A program made the position numbers and the translations under genes. Below, piece by piece: positions 37,429-46,995 of a DNA stretch of 64,000 nucleotides. Numbering within the stretch: position 1 is the stretch's first letter; each line of letters starts with the position of its first letter. Under the pieces are notes generated by a model that searched no databases, was not told where the DNA came from, and saw only the letters and a program-made list of their open reading frames with translations. Source of the stretch: Candidatus Electrothrix aestuarii (GTDB taxonomy: Bacteria; Desulfobacterota; Desulfobulbia; Desulfobulbales; Desulfobulbaceae); NCBI GenBank assembly GCA_032595685.2, contig CP159373.1, positions 2,067,001 to 2,131,000 on the forward strand, given 5' to 3'.

Positions 37429-38358
37429 ATGGAAAAAAAGAAATTTATCTCCGTTGTTATTCCTGCCTATAACCACGAGCGTTTTATCGGGGCAGCTGTG
37501 GATTCTGTCCTGAATCAGACCTGGGAAAATCTGGAGCTGATCGTGGTTGATGATGGCTCAACTGACGGAACCGGAGCCATTGTTCAGGCCTATACAGATC
37601 CTCGTTTGTCCTATTATTACCAGGATAATCAGGATGCCTTTAATACGATTAACCGAGGCATGGGGCTAGCTAAGGGAGACTATATTGCTATCCTGAACTC
37701 TGATGATATCTATGCTGAGGATCGTCTGGAACGACTTGTTACTCTTCAGCAGGAAAGTCAGGCTGCCTGTTTGTTTACGGATGTTATCCCTATTTCAGAT
37801 TCCGGTACAGTGTTCACCGATCCGAATTTTGGTTGGAATATCTGGCATTACAAAAATCGGGACTGGTATTTTTCCTGCGAGGATCTGTACGCGGCCTTTC
37901 TTAAGGGCAACTTCATGGTGACCACCTCGAATCTGTTCATGACCGCTGAGGCTGTGCAGCGGGTGGGAAAATTTTGTTCCCTGCGCTACCTGCACGACTA
38001 TGATTATATCTTCAGGATGATGCTGGCTTTTCCCGGCCAGGTGCTGTATGTCGCGGATGAGCAATTACTCTACTACCGTATCCATGACGGGAATACCCTG
38101 GGAGAGGCAGCGATTATCGGGCGACAGCAGGATCTGGAGGTCATCCAGAAATATATGTTGGCAGCCCTGCCTGAAGAGTCGAGAATGATCGCCTCTGCCG
38201 GGGTAGAACGCTTGCTGGAGTTGCGAGATGAGCTGGAGCAGGTTCGACATGAGCTGGCTGGGGTTGCAGAACCCAGTGTGAGCGAGCACTTACAGCAGCT
38301 CGTCTCGGCAATAAAATACAAGGTGCGCAAGAAGTTGCGCCAAGACTCTGGACGTTGA
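37429..38358 (+). CDS. Family 2 glycosyltransferase
   Basis: GT-A fold enzyme: ISVVIPAYNHERFIGAAVDSVLNQT at the N-terminus (nucleotide-binding strand), VVDDGSTDGT, then ILNSDDIYAEDRL as the DxD-type site near residue 92. The C-terminus ends in a charged coiled coil. The ATG at 37429 is chosen over a TTG at 37381. It is the first gene of the glpD-GT4-acetyltransferase operon (nine bases before glpD). Confidence 0.85.
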   Translation: MEKKKFISVVIPAYNHERFIGAAVDSVLNQTWENLELIVVDDGSTDGTGAIVQAYTDPRLSYYYQDNQDAFNTINRGMGLAKGDYIAILNSDDIYAEDRLERLVTLQQESQAACLFTDVIPISDSGTVFTDPNFGWNIWHYKNRDWYFSCEDLYAAFLKGNFMVTTSNLFMTAEAVQRVGKFCSLRYLHDYDYIFRMMLAFPGQVLYVADEQLLYYRIHDGNTLGEAAIIGRQQDLEVIQKYMLAALPEESRMIASAGVERLLELRDELEQVRHELAGVAEPSVSEHLQQLVSAIKYKVRKKLRQDSGR

Positions 38359-38367
38359 GGTACGTGC

Positions 38368-40074
38368 ATGCAGCGACAGAAACATCTTCAGCGGCTTAAA
38401 GAAGAGCAATTTGATATCCTGGTTATCGGTGGTGGTATCACCGGGGCCTGTATTGCCCATGATGCGGCTCTGCGCGGTTTTTCCGTAGCCCTCATCGAAC
38501 GCCGGGATTTTGGTGGCTTTACCTCCTCTGCTTCCTCAAAGCTTCTTCACGGCGGGATTCGCTACTTGCCCAAAGGGCAGGTTTGGAAGGTACGAGAATC
38601 AGGTCGTGAGCAGATGATCTTTCAGCAGCTTGCCCCTCATCTTGTCAGCTGGAAACCTTTTCTGATTCCTACAGAGCATGGATTAAGTTTGACCAAGGGG
38701 GCCTGGGCCCTCAAAACAGCAATGAAGCTCTACGACCTTTGTCATTTGGGGCTGAAGAATTTGTTGGATAATCCGGACAGGAAACCACCACAGGGGCCAT
38801 TTCTTGGTGTTGAAGAAGCCTTGGCTACTGCTCCTCAGCTGAACAGTATTGCGCGATTAACCGGTGCCCAGGTGCTTTTTGAATCACATATGCATAGTTC
38901 CGAGCGGATGACCCTGGCCTTTATCAAGACCGCTGTCAGCAACGGGGCCGTCGTTGCCAATTATTTGGAGGCAGAGCAGTATATCACCGCGCTGGGCAGG
39001 ATTGAGGGTGTAACTGTACGTGATACCTTGACAGGCGAACAGTTTGCTGTGCGGGCACGTCTGACCATTAATTCGGCTGGTCCGGCAACCCAGGCCCTGA
39101 ATCGTTCGGTTCCAGCTCTCCATCTCCGCCTGCAAAAAGAACTCACCGGCTTTGCCCGTGGCGTACATCTGGTGACCCGCCAAGTACACCCGGAATACGC
39201 TCTGGCCCTGACCACCCCTGAAAAAACCGAGGGCTTTGTCACCCGAGGCGGGCGCCATTTTTTCATCATTCCCTGGCGAGGACGTTCCCTTATCGGCACC
39301 ACCAATGTGCCCTTTAAGGGTACCTTTGATCAGGTCAAAGTGACCCAGAAGGATATTGATGATTTCCTCATTGATATTAATGAGGCCCTGCCAGACCTGC
39401 ATCTAACCCCGCAGGATGTGCATTATGCTTATACCGGCCTCTATCCCCTGATAGTCCGCAAAATTGAAGAGGATAAATATCAGGGAACCGGTGAGTATCA
39501 GCTAGTGGATCATCAGGCAAAGGACGAGATAGCCGGGCTCATCACCGCCTTGGGGGCTAAATTTACCACAGCCCGAAATATGGCGGAAAAGACCATGAAC
39601 CTGGCAGTGCAAAAGGTCACGGAAGAGAAAAGGCCCTGTCGAACGGTTTCGACGCCCCTGTTGGAGGGTAATATTGCCGACCTGCCCGGCTTTATCCAAG
39701 AGAAGGAAGAGCAATATAAAGAGAGGCTTTCCGGCGATGGTGTCCGTCACCTGATTCGTTATCATGGGGCTGAGATTGACCGGATTATGGAGATAGCCGC
39801 CGGTCGGCCAGAACTCCTGCAACCTCTTTCTTCCGAACTTTCTACCCTTGCGGTGGAAGTCTTGTACGCAGTGCAGGAAGAAATGGCTATGAGTCTGGAG
39901 GATGTCTTTTTTCGCCGTACCGGGGCTGGAACCATCGGTCGGCCTGATGATACGGCTCTGGAGCAGGCGGTCACCATCATGGCTGCCGCGCTCGGATGGG
40001 ACGAGCAGCAAAAGGAGGAGGAAAAGAACAAGGTGCTTGCCCGTTATATCTACGAGGATGGCGGCAAAGAATGA
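38368..40074 (+). CDS. glpD: FAD-dependent glycerol-3-phosphate dehydrogenase
   Basis: The N-terminal FAD loop VIGGGITGACIAHDAALRG is near residue 19, and SSASSKLLHGGIRYL and a C-terminal ALGAKFTTARNMAEK segment match GlpD. The enzyme oxidises glycerol-3-phosphate to dihydroxyacetone phosphate and passes electrons to quinone. At 568 residues it is full length. It is embedded between glycosyltransferases: GT2 nine bases before it, GT4 overlapping its end as ATGA. That placement is unusual for a catabolic dehydrogenase. Confidence 0.92.
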   Translation: MQRQKHLQRLKEEQFDILVIGGGITGACIAHDAALRGFSVALIERRDFGGFTSSASSKLLHGGIRYLPKGQVWKVRESGREQMIFQQLAPHLVSWKPFLIPTEHGLSLTKGAWALKTAMKLYDLCHLGLKNLLDNPDRKPPQGPFLGVEEALATAPQLNSIARLTGAQVLFESHMHSSERMTLAFIKTAVSNGAVVANYLEAEQYITALGRIEGVTVRDTLTGEQFAVRARLTINSAGPATQALNRSVPALHLRLQKELTGFARGVHLVTRQVHPEYALALTTPEKTEGFVTRGGRHFFIIPWRGRSLIGTTNVPFKGTFDQVKVTQKDIDDFLIDINEALPDLHLTPQDVHYAYTGLYPLIVRKIEEDKYQGTGEYQLVDHQAKDEIAGLITALGAKFTTARNMAEKTMNLAVQKVTEEKRPCRTVSTPLLEGNIADLPGFIQEKEEQYKERLSGDGVRHLIRYHGAEIDRIMEIAAGRPELLQPLSSELSTLAVEVLYAVQEEMAMSLEDVFFRRTGAGTIGRPDDTALEQAVTIMAAALGWDEQQKEEEKNKVLARYIYEDGGKE

Positions 40075-41306
40075 ACAGTCAGGCTGTTGAGCAGGGAAAA
40101 ACAGTCCTGCATATTGCGCCGACCCCGTTTTTTGCTGACCGGGGCTGCCATATTCGGATCCGCAATGAGGTTAAGAGCCTCCGTCCTTATCCCTATCGGA
40201 TTATTATCTGTACCTATCATCACGGTGCTGATGTTGAGGGAATGGATATTCAGCGTATTCCTGTCATACCAGGCTATAGCAAATTAGATGCTGGTTATTC
40301 TCCCTTTCGTTTTCTCGCTGATTTCTTTCTTTTCTTTCTTGTCCTTAAAACGGCCTGGCAGGAACGTCCCTCCCTCCTTCATTGCCATCTCCACGAAGGA
40401 GCGCTGATAGGTTGGGCGGTGAAGCTCTGCCTGTTTTGGAGAAAGATCAAAGTGCTCATGGATATGCAAGGCAGTCTCTCTGGGGAGTTGGCAGCCTATA
40501 AGGCCTTTGGTTCGCTTCCCTTTCTCCTCAGTTTTTTTCGTGCCGTTGAAAGTCTTATTTGCCGTCTGCCGGACTTCTTTTTCTGCTCTTCCCAACAGAG
40601 CTGTCAGGTTCTGGAAAAGGATTTTCAGGTGCCTCGTGAGAAGGTATTGCTCCTTCAGGATGTGGTCCCTGATGCGATCTTTGCAGCAGCACCAGTAGCT
40701 CGCTCAACGTCTCGGGCGAGCCGTTTTCGGGGTTTGATTCCCAAAGATAAACAGGTGGTTCTCTATACTGGTTCTTTATTGCCGGGAAAAGGGGTGCAGC
40801 ATATCCTGGAAGCCATGAAGTTCCTTTGTGCTCGCCGTGACGATCTTTTTTTTGTTCTGGTTGGCTATCCCCTGGAACATGCAGAGGCGTACATTCGCCA
40901 GCATAAGCTGGAGTCATTCTGTCTGCTACCAGGCCAGGCCCCCTACTCTGAGTTGAGCAACTGGCTGGCCCTAGGAGATCTTGCCCTTGAACCCAAGGAG
41001 GCGGATTCTGGCGAGGCCAGCGGCAAGCTGCTCCATTACATGGCTGCTGGCTTGCCTGTGGTTTGCTTTGTCACGGTAAATAATCAAAAAATGCTGGGGG
41101 AAGTTGGTTATTATGCCCCCTCCTGCGATGGTCAGGGCTTGGCTGTCGGGATAGAGGCGGCTCTTGCCGATGGAAAGCAGGCTCTCCGTAGGGGAGAAAA
41201 GGGGCGTGAGCTGGTTCGTGCCCGGTATTCTTCTGTAGCTGTTGGAAAGCTCCTGCACGATGTGTACGGAAGGTTTATCCATCCTTCAAGTAGGATCTCA
41301 GCCTAA
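40071..41306 (+). CDS. Family 4 glycosyltransferase
   Basis: GT-B fold. The donor site includes VVLYTGSLLPGKG near residue 226 and the C-terminal EPKEADSGEASGKLLHYMAAGLPVV nucleotide-sugar region (E-x7-E type). LHCHLHEG opens the acceptor domain. The frame is open further upstream, but the ATG at 40071 overlaps the glpD stop by four bases. Its own stop directly abuts the next start. The sugar is unknown; context suggests an acetylated exopolysaccharide. Confidence 0.85.
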   Translation: MNSQAVEQGKTVLHIAPTPFFADRGCHIRIRNEVKSLRPYPYRIIICTYHHGADVEGMDIQRIPVIPGYSKLDAGYSPFRFLADFFLFFLVLKTAWQERPSLLHCHLHEGALIGWAVKLCLFWRKIKVLMDMQGSLSGELAAYKAFGSLPFLLSFFRAVESLICRLPDFFFCSSQQSCQVLEKDFQVPREKVLLLQDVVPDAIFAAAPVARSTSRASRFRGLIPKDKQVVLYTGSLLPGKGVQHILEAMKFLCARRDDLFFVLVGYPLEHAEAYIRQHKLESFCLLPGQAPYSELSNWLALGDLALEPKEADSGEASGKLLHYMAAGLPVVCFVTVNNQKMLGEVGYYAPSCDGQGLAVGIEAALADGKQALRRGEKGRELVRARYSSVAVGKLLHDVYGRFIHPSSRISA

Positions 41307-42749
41307 ATGGTTTTCAGCTCTATTACATTTCTCTTTTTTTTTCTACCAGTTGTCCTGCTGGGTTACCTCTGTGTTGGTAAAAGAGGGCGTAATCTCTTTT
41401 TACTGTTAGCCAGTCTTTTCTTCTACCTTTGGGGCGAGCAGCTCTTTGTGCTTGTTATGCTTGCCTCTATTATTATGAATTATCTCTTCGGCCTGCTGTT
41501 GGATCGGGCCGAAATGCAGGGTAGTAGGGCAGGTAAGTTCCTGTTGGCTGCCGCCCTTGTGGCCAACCTCGGTATGCTTGGATTCTTCAAGTATGCAAAC
41601 TTTGCTGTGGATAACCTTAATCTGCTGTTCAGCTGGGTCAGCGTCCCCCGTATCCCCTTAAATGAGGTGCATCTGCCGATTGGTATCTCCTTTTTTACCT
41701 TTCAGGCCATGTCCTATCTTATTGATCTGTATCGTCAGGAATATAAGGCGCAAAAAAACCCGCTCTACCTCGGCCTATATATCTCCCTTTTCCCCCAACT
41801 TATTGCAGGGCCCATTGTGCGCTACCGTGATATTGCGGAGCATATAAAAAAACGTACCGTCAGTCTCCATGATTTTGCCTGCGGAGCGGAACGGTTTATC
41901 TTTGGCTTAGGCAAAAAGGTGCTGATTGCCAACCCGATGGGGCAGATGGCCGATCATATCTTTGGGATGCAGGCAGCTCAGCTCTCAACCGGTACGGCAT
42001 GGCTTGGCGTTATCTGTTACACCTTGCAGATTTATTTTGATTTTTCAGGATATTCAGAGATGGCCATCGGACTTGGGCGCATGTTTGGTTTTCATTTTCT
42101 GGAAAATTTTAATTATCCCTATATCAGTCGCTCCATTCGTGAATTCTGGCGGCGCTGGCATATCTCCTTATCGACTTGGTTCCGAGACTATCTCTATATT
42201 CCCTTAGGGGGAAACCGACACGGCAATAAACGGACAAGTTTAAATCTTTTGATAGTCTTTCTTCTTTGCGGCCTCTGGCATGGTGCAAGTTGGAATTTTA
42301 TTCTTTGGGGTCTGATGTACGGCTTTTTTCTGGTTGTGGAACGAGGAAAATGGGGGAGGATCTTGGCCGGTATCCATCCGCTTGGCCAGCATTGTTATAC
42401 CCTGCTGGTGGTAATCAATGGCTGGGTTTTTTTTCGTCTGGAGCAATTGGCAGAGGCTGGTTCCTATTTTTCCGTTATGTACGGTTTTGCGGGCGCGGAA
42501 AGGATGCATCCTCGAATCAGTATGGAGTGTAACGCCTTATTTCTCTCTTCTTTTGTGGCCGGTATCCTGCTGAGCCTCCCCCTCTATCCTTGGCTCCGGG
42601 GCCAATGGAGGATTTGGACCAGAGAACATGCCCCTGCCGCTGTCTTTGTGCAGTCGGCAAAATTGGTTCTTATCTCGACGCTCCTGCTGTTTTCAGCGGG
42701 TTTGATCTCTGTCGGAGCGTATAATCCCTTTATCTATTTCAGATTTTAG
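41307..42749 (+). CDS. MBOAT O-acyltransferase, AlgI-like
   Basis: A polytopic membrane protein with about ten segments. Hallmarks of AlgI: PQLIAGPIVRYRDI near residue 167, RRWHISLSTWFRDYLYIPLGG near 290, and the active-site histidine in LWHGASWNFILWG near 323. AlgI moves acetyl groups across the inner membrane for polysaccharide acetylation. It begins at the base after the GT4 stop and is followed four bases later by its periplasmic partner. Confidence 0.92.
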   Translation: MVFSSITFLFFFLPVVLLGYLCVGKRGRNLFLLLASLFFYLWGEQLFVLVMLASIIMNYLFGLLLDRAEMQGSRAGKFLLAAALVANLGMLGFFKYANFAVDNLNLLFSWVSVPRIPLNEVHLPIGISFFTFQAMSYLIDLYRQEYKAQKNPLYLGLYISLFPQLIAGPIVRYRDIAEHIKKRTVSLHDFACGAERFIFGLGKKVLIANPMGQMADHIFGMQAAQLSTGTAWLGVICYTLQIYFDFSGYSEMAIGLGRMFGFHFLENFNYPYISRSIREFWRRWHISLSTWFRDYLYIPLGGNRHGNKRTSLNLLIVFLLCGLWHGASWNFILWGLMYGFFLVVERGKWGRILAGIHPLGQHCYTLLVVINGWVFFRLEQLAEAGSYFSVMYGFAGAERMHPRISMECNALFLSSFVAGILLSLPLYPWLRGQWRIWTREHAPAAVFVQSAKLVLISTLLLFSAGLISVGAYNPFIYFRF

Positions 42750-42753
42750 TATC

Positions 42754-44358
42754 ATGAGCTTCAAGAGACGAGTGTATCCGGCAGCTCTTTCTGGCATCTT
42801 TCTTCTTTTTCTCCTCTTGCCTTTTTTCCTGTTTATTGTAGGGCCACATAAAGAAATTTCAGAAGCGGAAAAACGAAGGCTTGCCGTTTTTCCAGAGATC
42901 GTGCCAACCCTGACCGGTCTGAGCGAATTCCCGAATAAATTTGATGCGTTTTACCAAGATCATTTCGGCTTGCGTGATAACCTTATCAGGTTGTACAATC
43001 TTTTTTCTCTGAAGCTTTTTCAGGTATCTCCTTCTGCTGCGGTTATGAAAGGGAAGGAGGGGTGGTTCTTCTATATTGCAGAGGGTGTCTTTGAAGATTT
43101 CTACGGGATGCCCGCAAATCGAATAGCGCTTGATAAACATGCCTCAACCCTTGCTGATCGACGGGATTGGCTTGCCGATCTTGGGGTGCGCTACCTGTTT
43201 GTGCCTGTACCGAATAAAATTTGTATCTATGATGAATATCTCCCTGACAGGGTACAAGGCGGTAAAGGGACGAGTTTTTATGAGCAGTTGACCTCTTTTT
43301 TGAAGCGTGATAGGGGGCTTGCTAATTTTATCGATCTCTTCAGCATCTTACGAGACAAGAAGCAGGCGGGGCAGCTGTACTTTAAGACCGATACCCATTG
43401 GAGTAATGCCGGGGCCCTGCTGGCTTTTAATCAGATCATGGAGCGTTGCTCTGCTTGGTTTCCTGAAGAAATGGGTCCCATGAGAGAGAAGGAGGTGGTT
43501 CGGAAACAGGTCAGCTTCTCTGGAGATCTTGCTCTTCTGATGCATCAGGAAAAAACCGTCAACGAGCAGGTGGACGTTGTGAGTATTACAGATCCGTGTG
43601 CTGACCGGCCTAATATCCGCCTCTCTCCGACCTCGCAGTATTTTCAGGGAATGGATATCCCGGCTTCGAGATTACCTTCTGAAAACGGCTGTTCAGAGAA
43701 GAAGCTGACCGCTCTTATTGTGCATGATTCATTCGGTAAGCCCCTGCAACGATATTTTAATGAACGCTTCAGGAAGGTCATTTATTCGCAATATATAAAG
43801 CTGGATAAGCTTCAGGAATTAATTATCAGGGAGCGACCTGATATCGTTCTTGAAGTATGGGTAGCAAGAAACCTCGGCAGGGCACTTGCCCCCAATCCAC
43901 CTGCATGGACGACCAAAGTTCTAGAGAAAAAATATGCGGCATCCGATACAGTACGTATGCGGGTTGACCGCGCATTGGATTTGCAACGGATATTAATGCG
44001 TAACGATGTCAGTTTGGAACGCCGTGCCGACGGCCTGCTGATCCATGCGCACGGTGAGGATCCTTTTTTTGCGCTCCCGTTTACGCCGCTGGCAGGGCCT
44101 GAGCGCTATCTGGTTGAGGTTGATGTGGATGCTCCGCAGGAAACTACCTTTGCCCTGTATTTTACCACAGGAGAAAACTCCCGTGATATAGTACCGCATC
44201 AGCTGGTGGAGCAGAAAATACATAAAGGAAGAAACAGGTTTTTTCTTCGTCTGCCTCATCCGGATGTTCGCGGTTTGCTGCGTATTGATCCGGGCAAGAC
44301 GGCAGGCGACTATCTCCTTCGTTCGCTGACAGTCAAGGCCATTGCCGGGCAGAGGTAG
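42754..44358 (+). CDS. AlgJ/AlgX-like O-acetyltransferase (SGNH-type)
   Basis: One N-terminal membrane anchor (residues about 8-30) is followed by a periplasmic domain. The AlgJ/AlgX motif FKTDTHWSNAGALLAF near residue 209 holds the Asp-His pair, and the nucleophile Ser is in IVHDSFGKPL near 327. Residues beyond about 430 form an additional beta-rich C-terminal module, possibly carbohydrate binding. Together with AlgI it would acetylate the polymer in the periplasm. Confidence 0.85.
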   Translation: MSFKRRVYPAALSGIFLLFLLLPFFLFIVGPHKEISEAEKRRLAVFPEIVPTLTGLSEFPNKFDAFYQDHFGLRDNLIRLYNLFSLKLFQVSPSAAVMKGKEGWFFYIAEGVFEDFYGMPANRIALDKHASTLADRRDWLADLGVRYLFVPVPNKICIYDEYLPDRVQGGKGTSFYEQLTSFLKRDRGLANFIDLFSILRDKKQAGQLYFKTDTHWSNAGALLAFNQIMERCSAWFPEEMGPMREKEVVRKQVSFSGDLALLMHQEKTVNEQVDVVSITDPCADRPNIRLSPTSQYFQGMDIPASRLPSENGCSEKKLTALIVHDSFGKPLQRYFNERFRKVIYSQYIKLDKLQELIIRERPDIVLEVWVARNLGRALAPNPPAWTTKVLEKKYAASDTVRMRVDRALDLQRILMRNDVSLERRADGLLIHAHGEDPFFALPFTPLAGPERYLVEVDVDAPQETTFALYFTTGENSRDIVPHQLVEQKIHKGRNRFFLRLPHPDVRGLLRIDPGKTAGDYLLRSLTVKAIAGQR

Positions 44359-44500
44359 CAGGGGGCTTCTCCCTTCGGTCGGTTGTTTGAAAATGGTGTG
44401 AGGATCAGGGCGGTCATGAAGGCTGTACCAGGAAAAGGACTCCCTACTCATTAAACGTTCCGCTGTACAGCGGTCGCATAACATTAAGGAAGAAAAGACA

Positions 44501-45484
44501 ATGAAAGTACTTGTAACAGGCGGTACCGGCTTTACCGGGAAAGCTCTGGTGAAACGCTTGATTGATGACGGCTACGAGGTTGTCAGTCTGGATTATCAGG
44601 AAGGATTAAAAACCGATGAAATACGCTCCTGGGGCGCCAAGGTGATTATCGGGTCTGTTACAGACCGGGATGTTGTGGAAGAGTGCATGCAGGGCGTGGA
44701 CATTGTTCAGCACCTTGCTGCAGCCTTTCGGGAACTGGATGTACCCAACAGCTATTACGATGAGGTGAACGTGGGGGGCACTAAGATCGTTCTTGATGCC
44801 GCACTGAACCATAAGGTAAAGAAGTTTGTCTACTGCTCTACCTGTGGTGTGCATGGCAATGTAGATAATCCTCCCGCAGCCGAAGAGGCACCTATCCAGC
44901 CAGGTGATTACTATCAGCAGACCAAGTATGATGCTGAACCCGTCGTTAACGATTACTGTAAACATGGGATGGATACCATCATCATCCGGCCAGCAGCTAT
45001 CTACGGTCCTGGAGATCCAGAGCGTTTTCAGATGATCTTTAAACGGGTTAACAAGGGAACTTTCCCCATGTTTGGCTCGGGGAAGACCTTGTATCATCCG
45101 CTGTACATAGATAATCTGGTCGATGCCTTGATGCTGGCTATGGAGCCAGGCAAGGGGGTAGGAGAGGCCTACCTTATTGCTGATGAGGAATATGTCACCA
45201 TTGAGACCCTGGTCCGCAAGACCGGCACAGCACTCGGCGTGGAGGTTGAGATACCCCATTATCCCATTATGCCCCTGGTCATTGCTGGTCATGTCTGTGA
45301 AAAGGTCTGCAAGCCCTTTAAGATCACCCCGCCCATCTTCCCTCGTCGGGTGGATTGGTTTCGCCAGAACCGTGCCTTTGATATCAGCAAGGCTAAGCGG
45401 GACTTGGGTTATGCTCCTAAGGTGGACCTGGATGAGGGCCTGAAACGGACCGGTGAGTGGTACCGGGCCGAGGGGTATATTTAG
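44501..45484 (+). CDS. NAD-dependent epimerase/dehydratase (extended SDR)
   Basis: Rossmann loop VTGGTGFTGKALV near residue 5, then VDIVQHLAAAFRE, and the catalytic YQQTK (YxxxK) near 144. IIRPAAIYGPGD follows as in sugar epimerases and 3-beta-HSD-like enzymes. Length 327 is normal. It lies 142 bases after the acetyltransferase gene and may supply a sugar nucleotide, but the exact substrate is not readable. Confidence 0.85.
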   Translation: MKVLVTGGTGFTGKALVKRLIDDGYEVVSLDYQEGLKTDEIRSWGAKVIIGSVTDRDVVEECMQGVDIVQHLAAAFRELDVPNSYYDEVNVGGTKIVLDAALNHKVKKFVYCSTCGVHGNVDNPPAAEEAPIQPGDYYQQTKYDAEPVVNDYCKHGMDTIIIRPAAIYGPGDPERFQMIFKRVNKGTFPMFGSGKTLYHPLYIDNLVDALMLAMEPGKGVGEAYLIADEEYVTIETLVRKTGTALGVEVEIPHYPIMPLVIAGHVCEKVCKPFKITPPIFPRRVDWFRQNRAFDISKAKRDLGYAPKVDLDEGLKRTGEWYRAEGYI

Positions 45485-45713
45485 GTCTCTATACGGTTGC
45501 CCCCTCATGGCTGTCTCTCCTGCGAGTTTTGCGCCGGAGCGGCAGCCTACCTATCTCTTTTTTTCGCCGAGTACGACGCAGAGTGTCGTTGATGTTCCTG
45601 TTCTGGAAACCTTGTGCTTGACAAGGCTTCCCCTCTATTCTACGCTGGTTTTTCGTTATTTTTTATAATCAGGCAGGACAGTACCCATTTTTTAGGAGTG
45701 GTCAGGCAGAAAC

Positions 45714-46856
45714 ATGAACATTGCAGGGGGCGAGGATATAGTTCCATATATTGCACATCCATTATTTTTGGTCGGCCTAGGGTTAGTGTTGGCTTATGGG
45801 GTGTATTCGCGGCGAATGAGGTCCCGTTTTTTGTCTCGTTCGCGCAGGAAGAATCGTAACTTGATCGTTCGGCCTTTTTTTTATCGTGGCTTTTGGTTGG
45901 CCCTCCTTCTCTTGCTGGGAGCCTTGACGTCTCAGGTTTCTAAGGTAGTCATGTCCACACAGCAGGGGGTTGTGAAAGAAGGGAACATTCGGTCTGTTAA
46001 TGCGGGGGCGATAGCGGCTCAGCTCTATGAGCAATTGTATAAGGAAGGGCATCAGCTTGACGTAAAAAATGAACAAGTTAAGTCCTTGACTGAAGCTGTT
46101 ACAGCTTTATCCAATCTTTCTAAGGCGGATGCTTCTATTGAGGGTATTAATAATGCCTTAGCTTCTCTAGAGCGAGGAAAAACCAAACAGGCCAGGTCCC
46201 TTTTTGCCGGATTGCTGAAGCGCCGGATACCGAAAGATCAACGAGGGAATAAGGATGCTGCTGCTCTTGCGCGGCATTTGGGGGCATTAGCTTTTCTGAA
46301 TGATACTCAGGCAGCCTTGGTAGCCTATCGAAAGGCTGTACAACTTGACCCAGACAATGCGGAGAGTTGGAGCCGGTTGGGGCAGGTGCTCTACCGAACA
46401 GGCCAGCTTGATCAAGCTGAAGAGATGTATAGGAATGCGTTGGAGTTCAATAATGCCTTAGGGTGTATGGGAGGAATGGCAAAAGCCATTACAGGGTTGG
46501 GCAATGTGGCTTTTACGCGCAGTGAATTGGATCAAGCTGAGCAGATGTATAAAAAAGCCCTGGAGATTGATAAAGCCTTGGGGCTTAAGGCGGCTATGGC
46601 GCAGGACTATAGCAGTCTAGGGAATGTAGCTTTTTCTCGCGGAGATCTGGATCTGGCAGAGGAGAGGTATAAGAAAGGTCTGGTGCTTGATGAACTCTTC
46701 AGAACGAAGGAAAATATCGCCAAGACGTACGATAATCTCGGTAGAGTATATAAGGCACGCGGTGAGTTGGATAAAGCAGAGCAGATGCGGAGGAAGGCCG
46801 CAACGTTAGATGATTCGTATGCGATGGGTAATCAGTTTGCTCAGGCGGAAAATTGA
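45714..46856 (+). CDS. Membrane-anchored TPR protein
   Basis: Two hydrophobic segments (residues about 12-28 and 58-75) flank a basic loop; the rest is outside. From about residue 185 there are at least five TPR units with the W-x-x-L-G/Y and A-x-x-x-Y/A-x-x-A-L signatures (for example DNAESWSRLGQVLYR, DQAEEMYRNALEF, ITGLGNVAF). Some match the kinesin-light-chain-like spacing of 40 residues. It may scaffold the polysaccharide machinery next to it; function is unknown. Confidence 0.75.
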   Translation: MNIAGGEDIVPYIAHPLFLVGLGLVLAYGVYSRRMRSRFLSRSRRKNRNLIVRPFFYRGFWLALLLLLGALTSQVSKVVMSTQQGVVKEGNIRSVNAGAIAAQLYEQLYKEGHQLDVKNEQVKSLTEAVTALSNLSKADASIEGINNALASLERGKTKQARSLFAGLLKRRIPKDQRGNKDAAALARHLGALAFLNDTQAALVAYRKAVQLDPDNAESWSRLGQVLYRTGQLDQAEEMYRNALEFNNALGCMGGMAKAITGLGNVAFTRSELDQAEQMYKKALEIDKALGLKAAMAQDYSSLGNVAFSRGDLDLAEERYKKGLVLDELFRTKENIAKTYDNLGRVYKARGELDKAEQMRRKAATLDDSYAMGNQFAQAEN

Positions 46857-46995
46857 GAATAGCTGGTGAGCTTTTTTCTTATACGAATTCAGGGGGCCGC
46901 CGACTAATTTGAACAAAAAACTATACGTATACTCTGTCACAAGTAGTGCCTTGGATTGTGTTGGTAACGTGTAATTTAACGAGAGGAAATATATC

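Noticed and set aside
44606-45508. A 300-codon minus-strand frame across the epimerase gene
   Set aside because: It is antisense to an SDR gene with all motifs in place.
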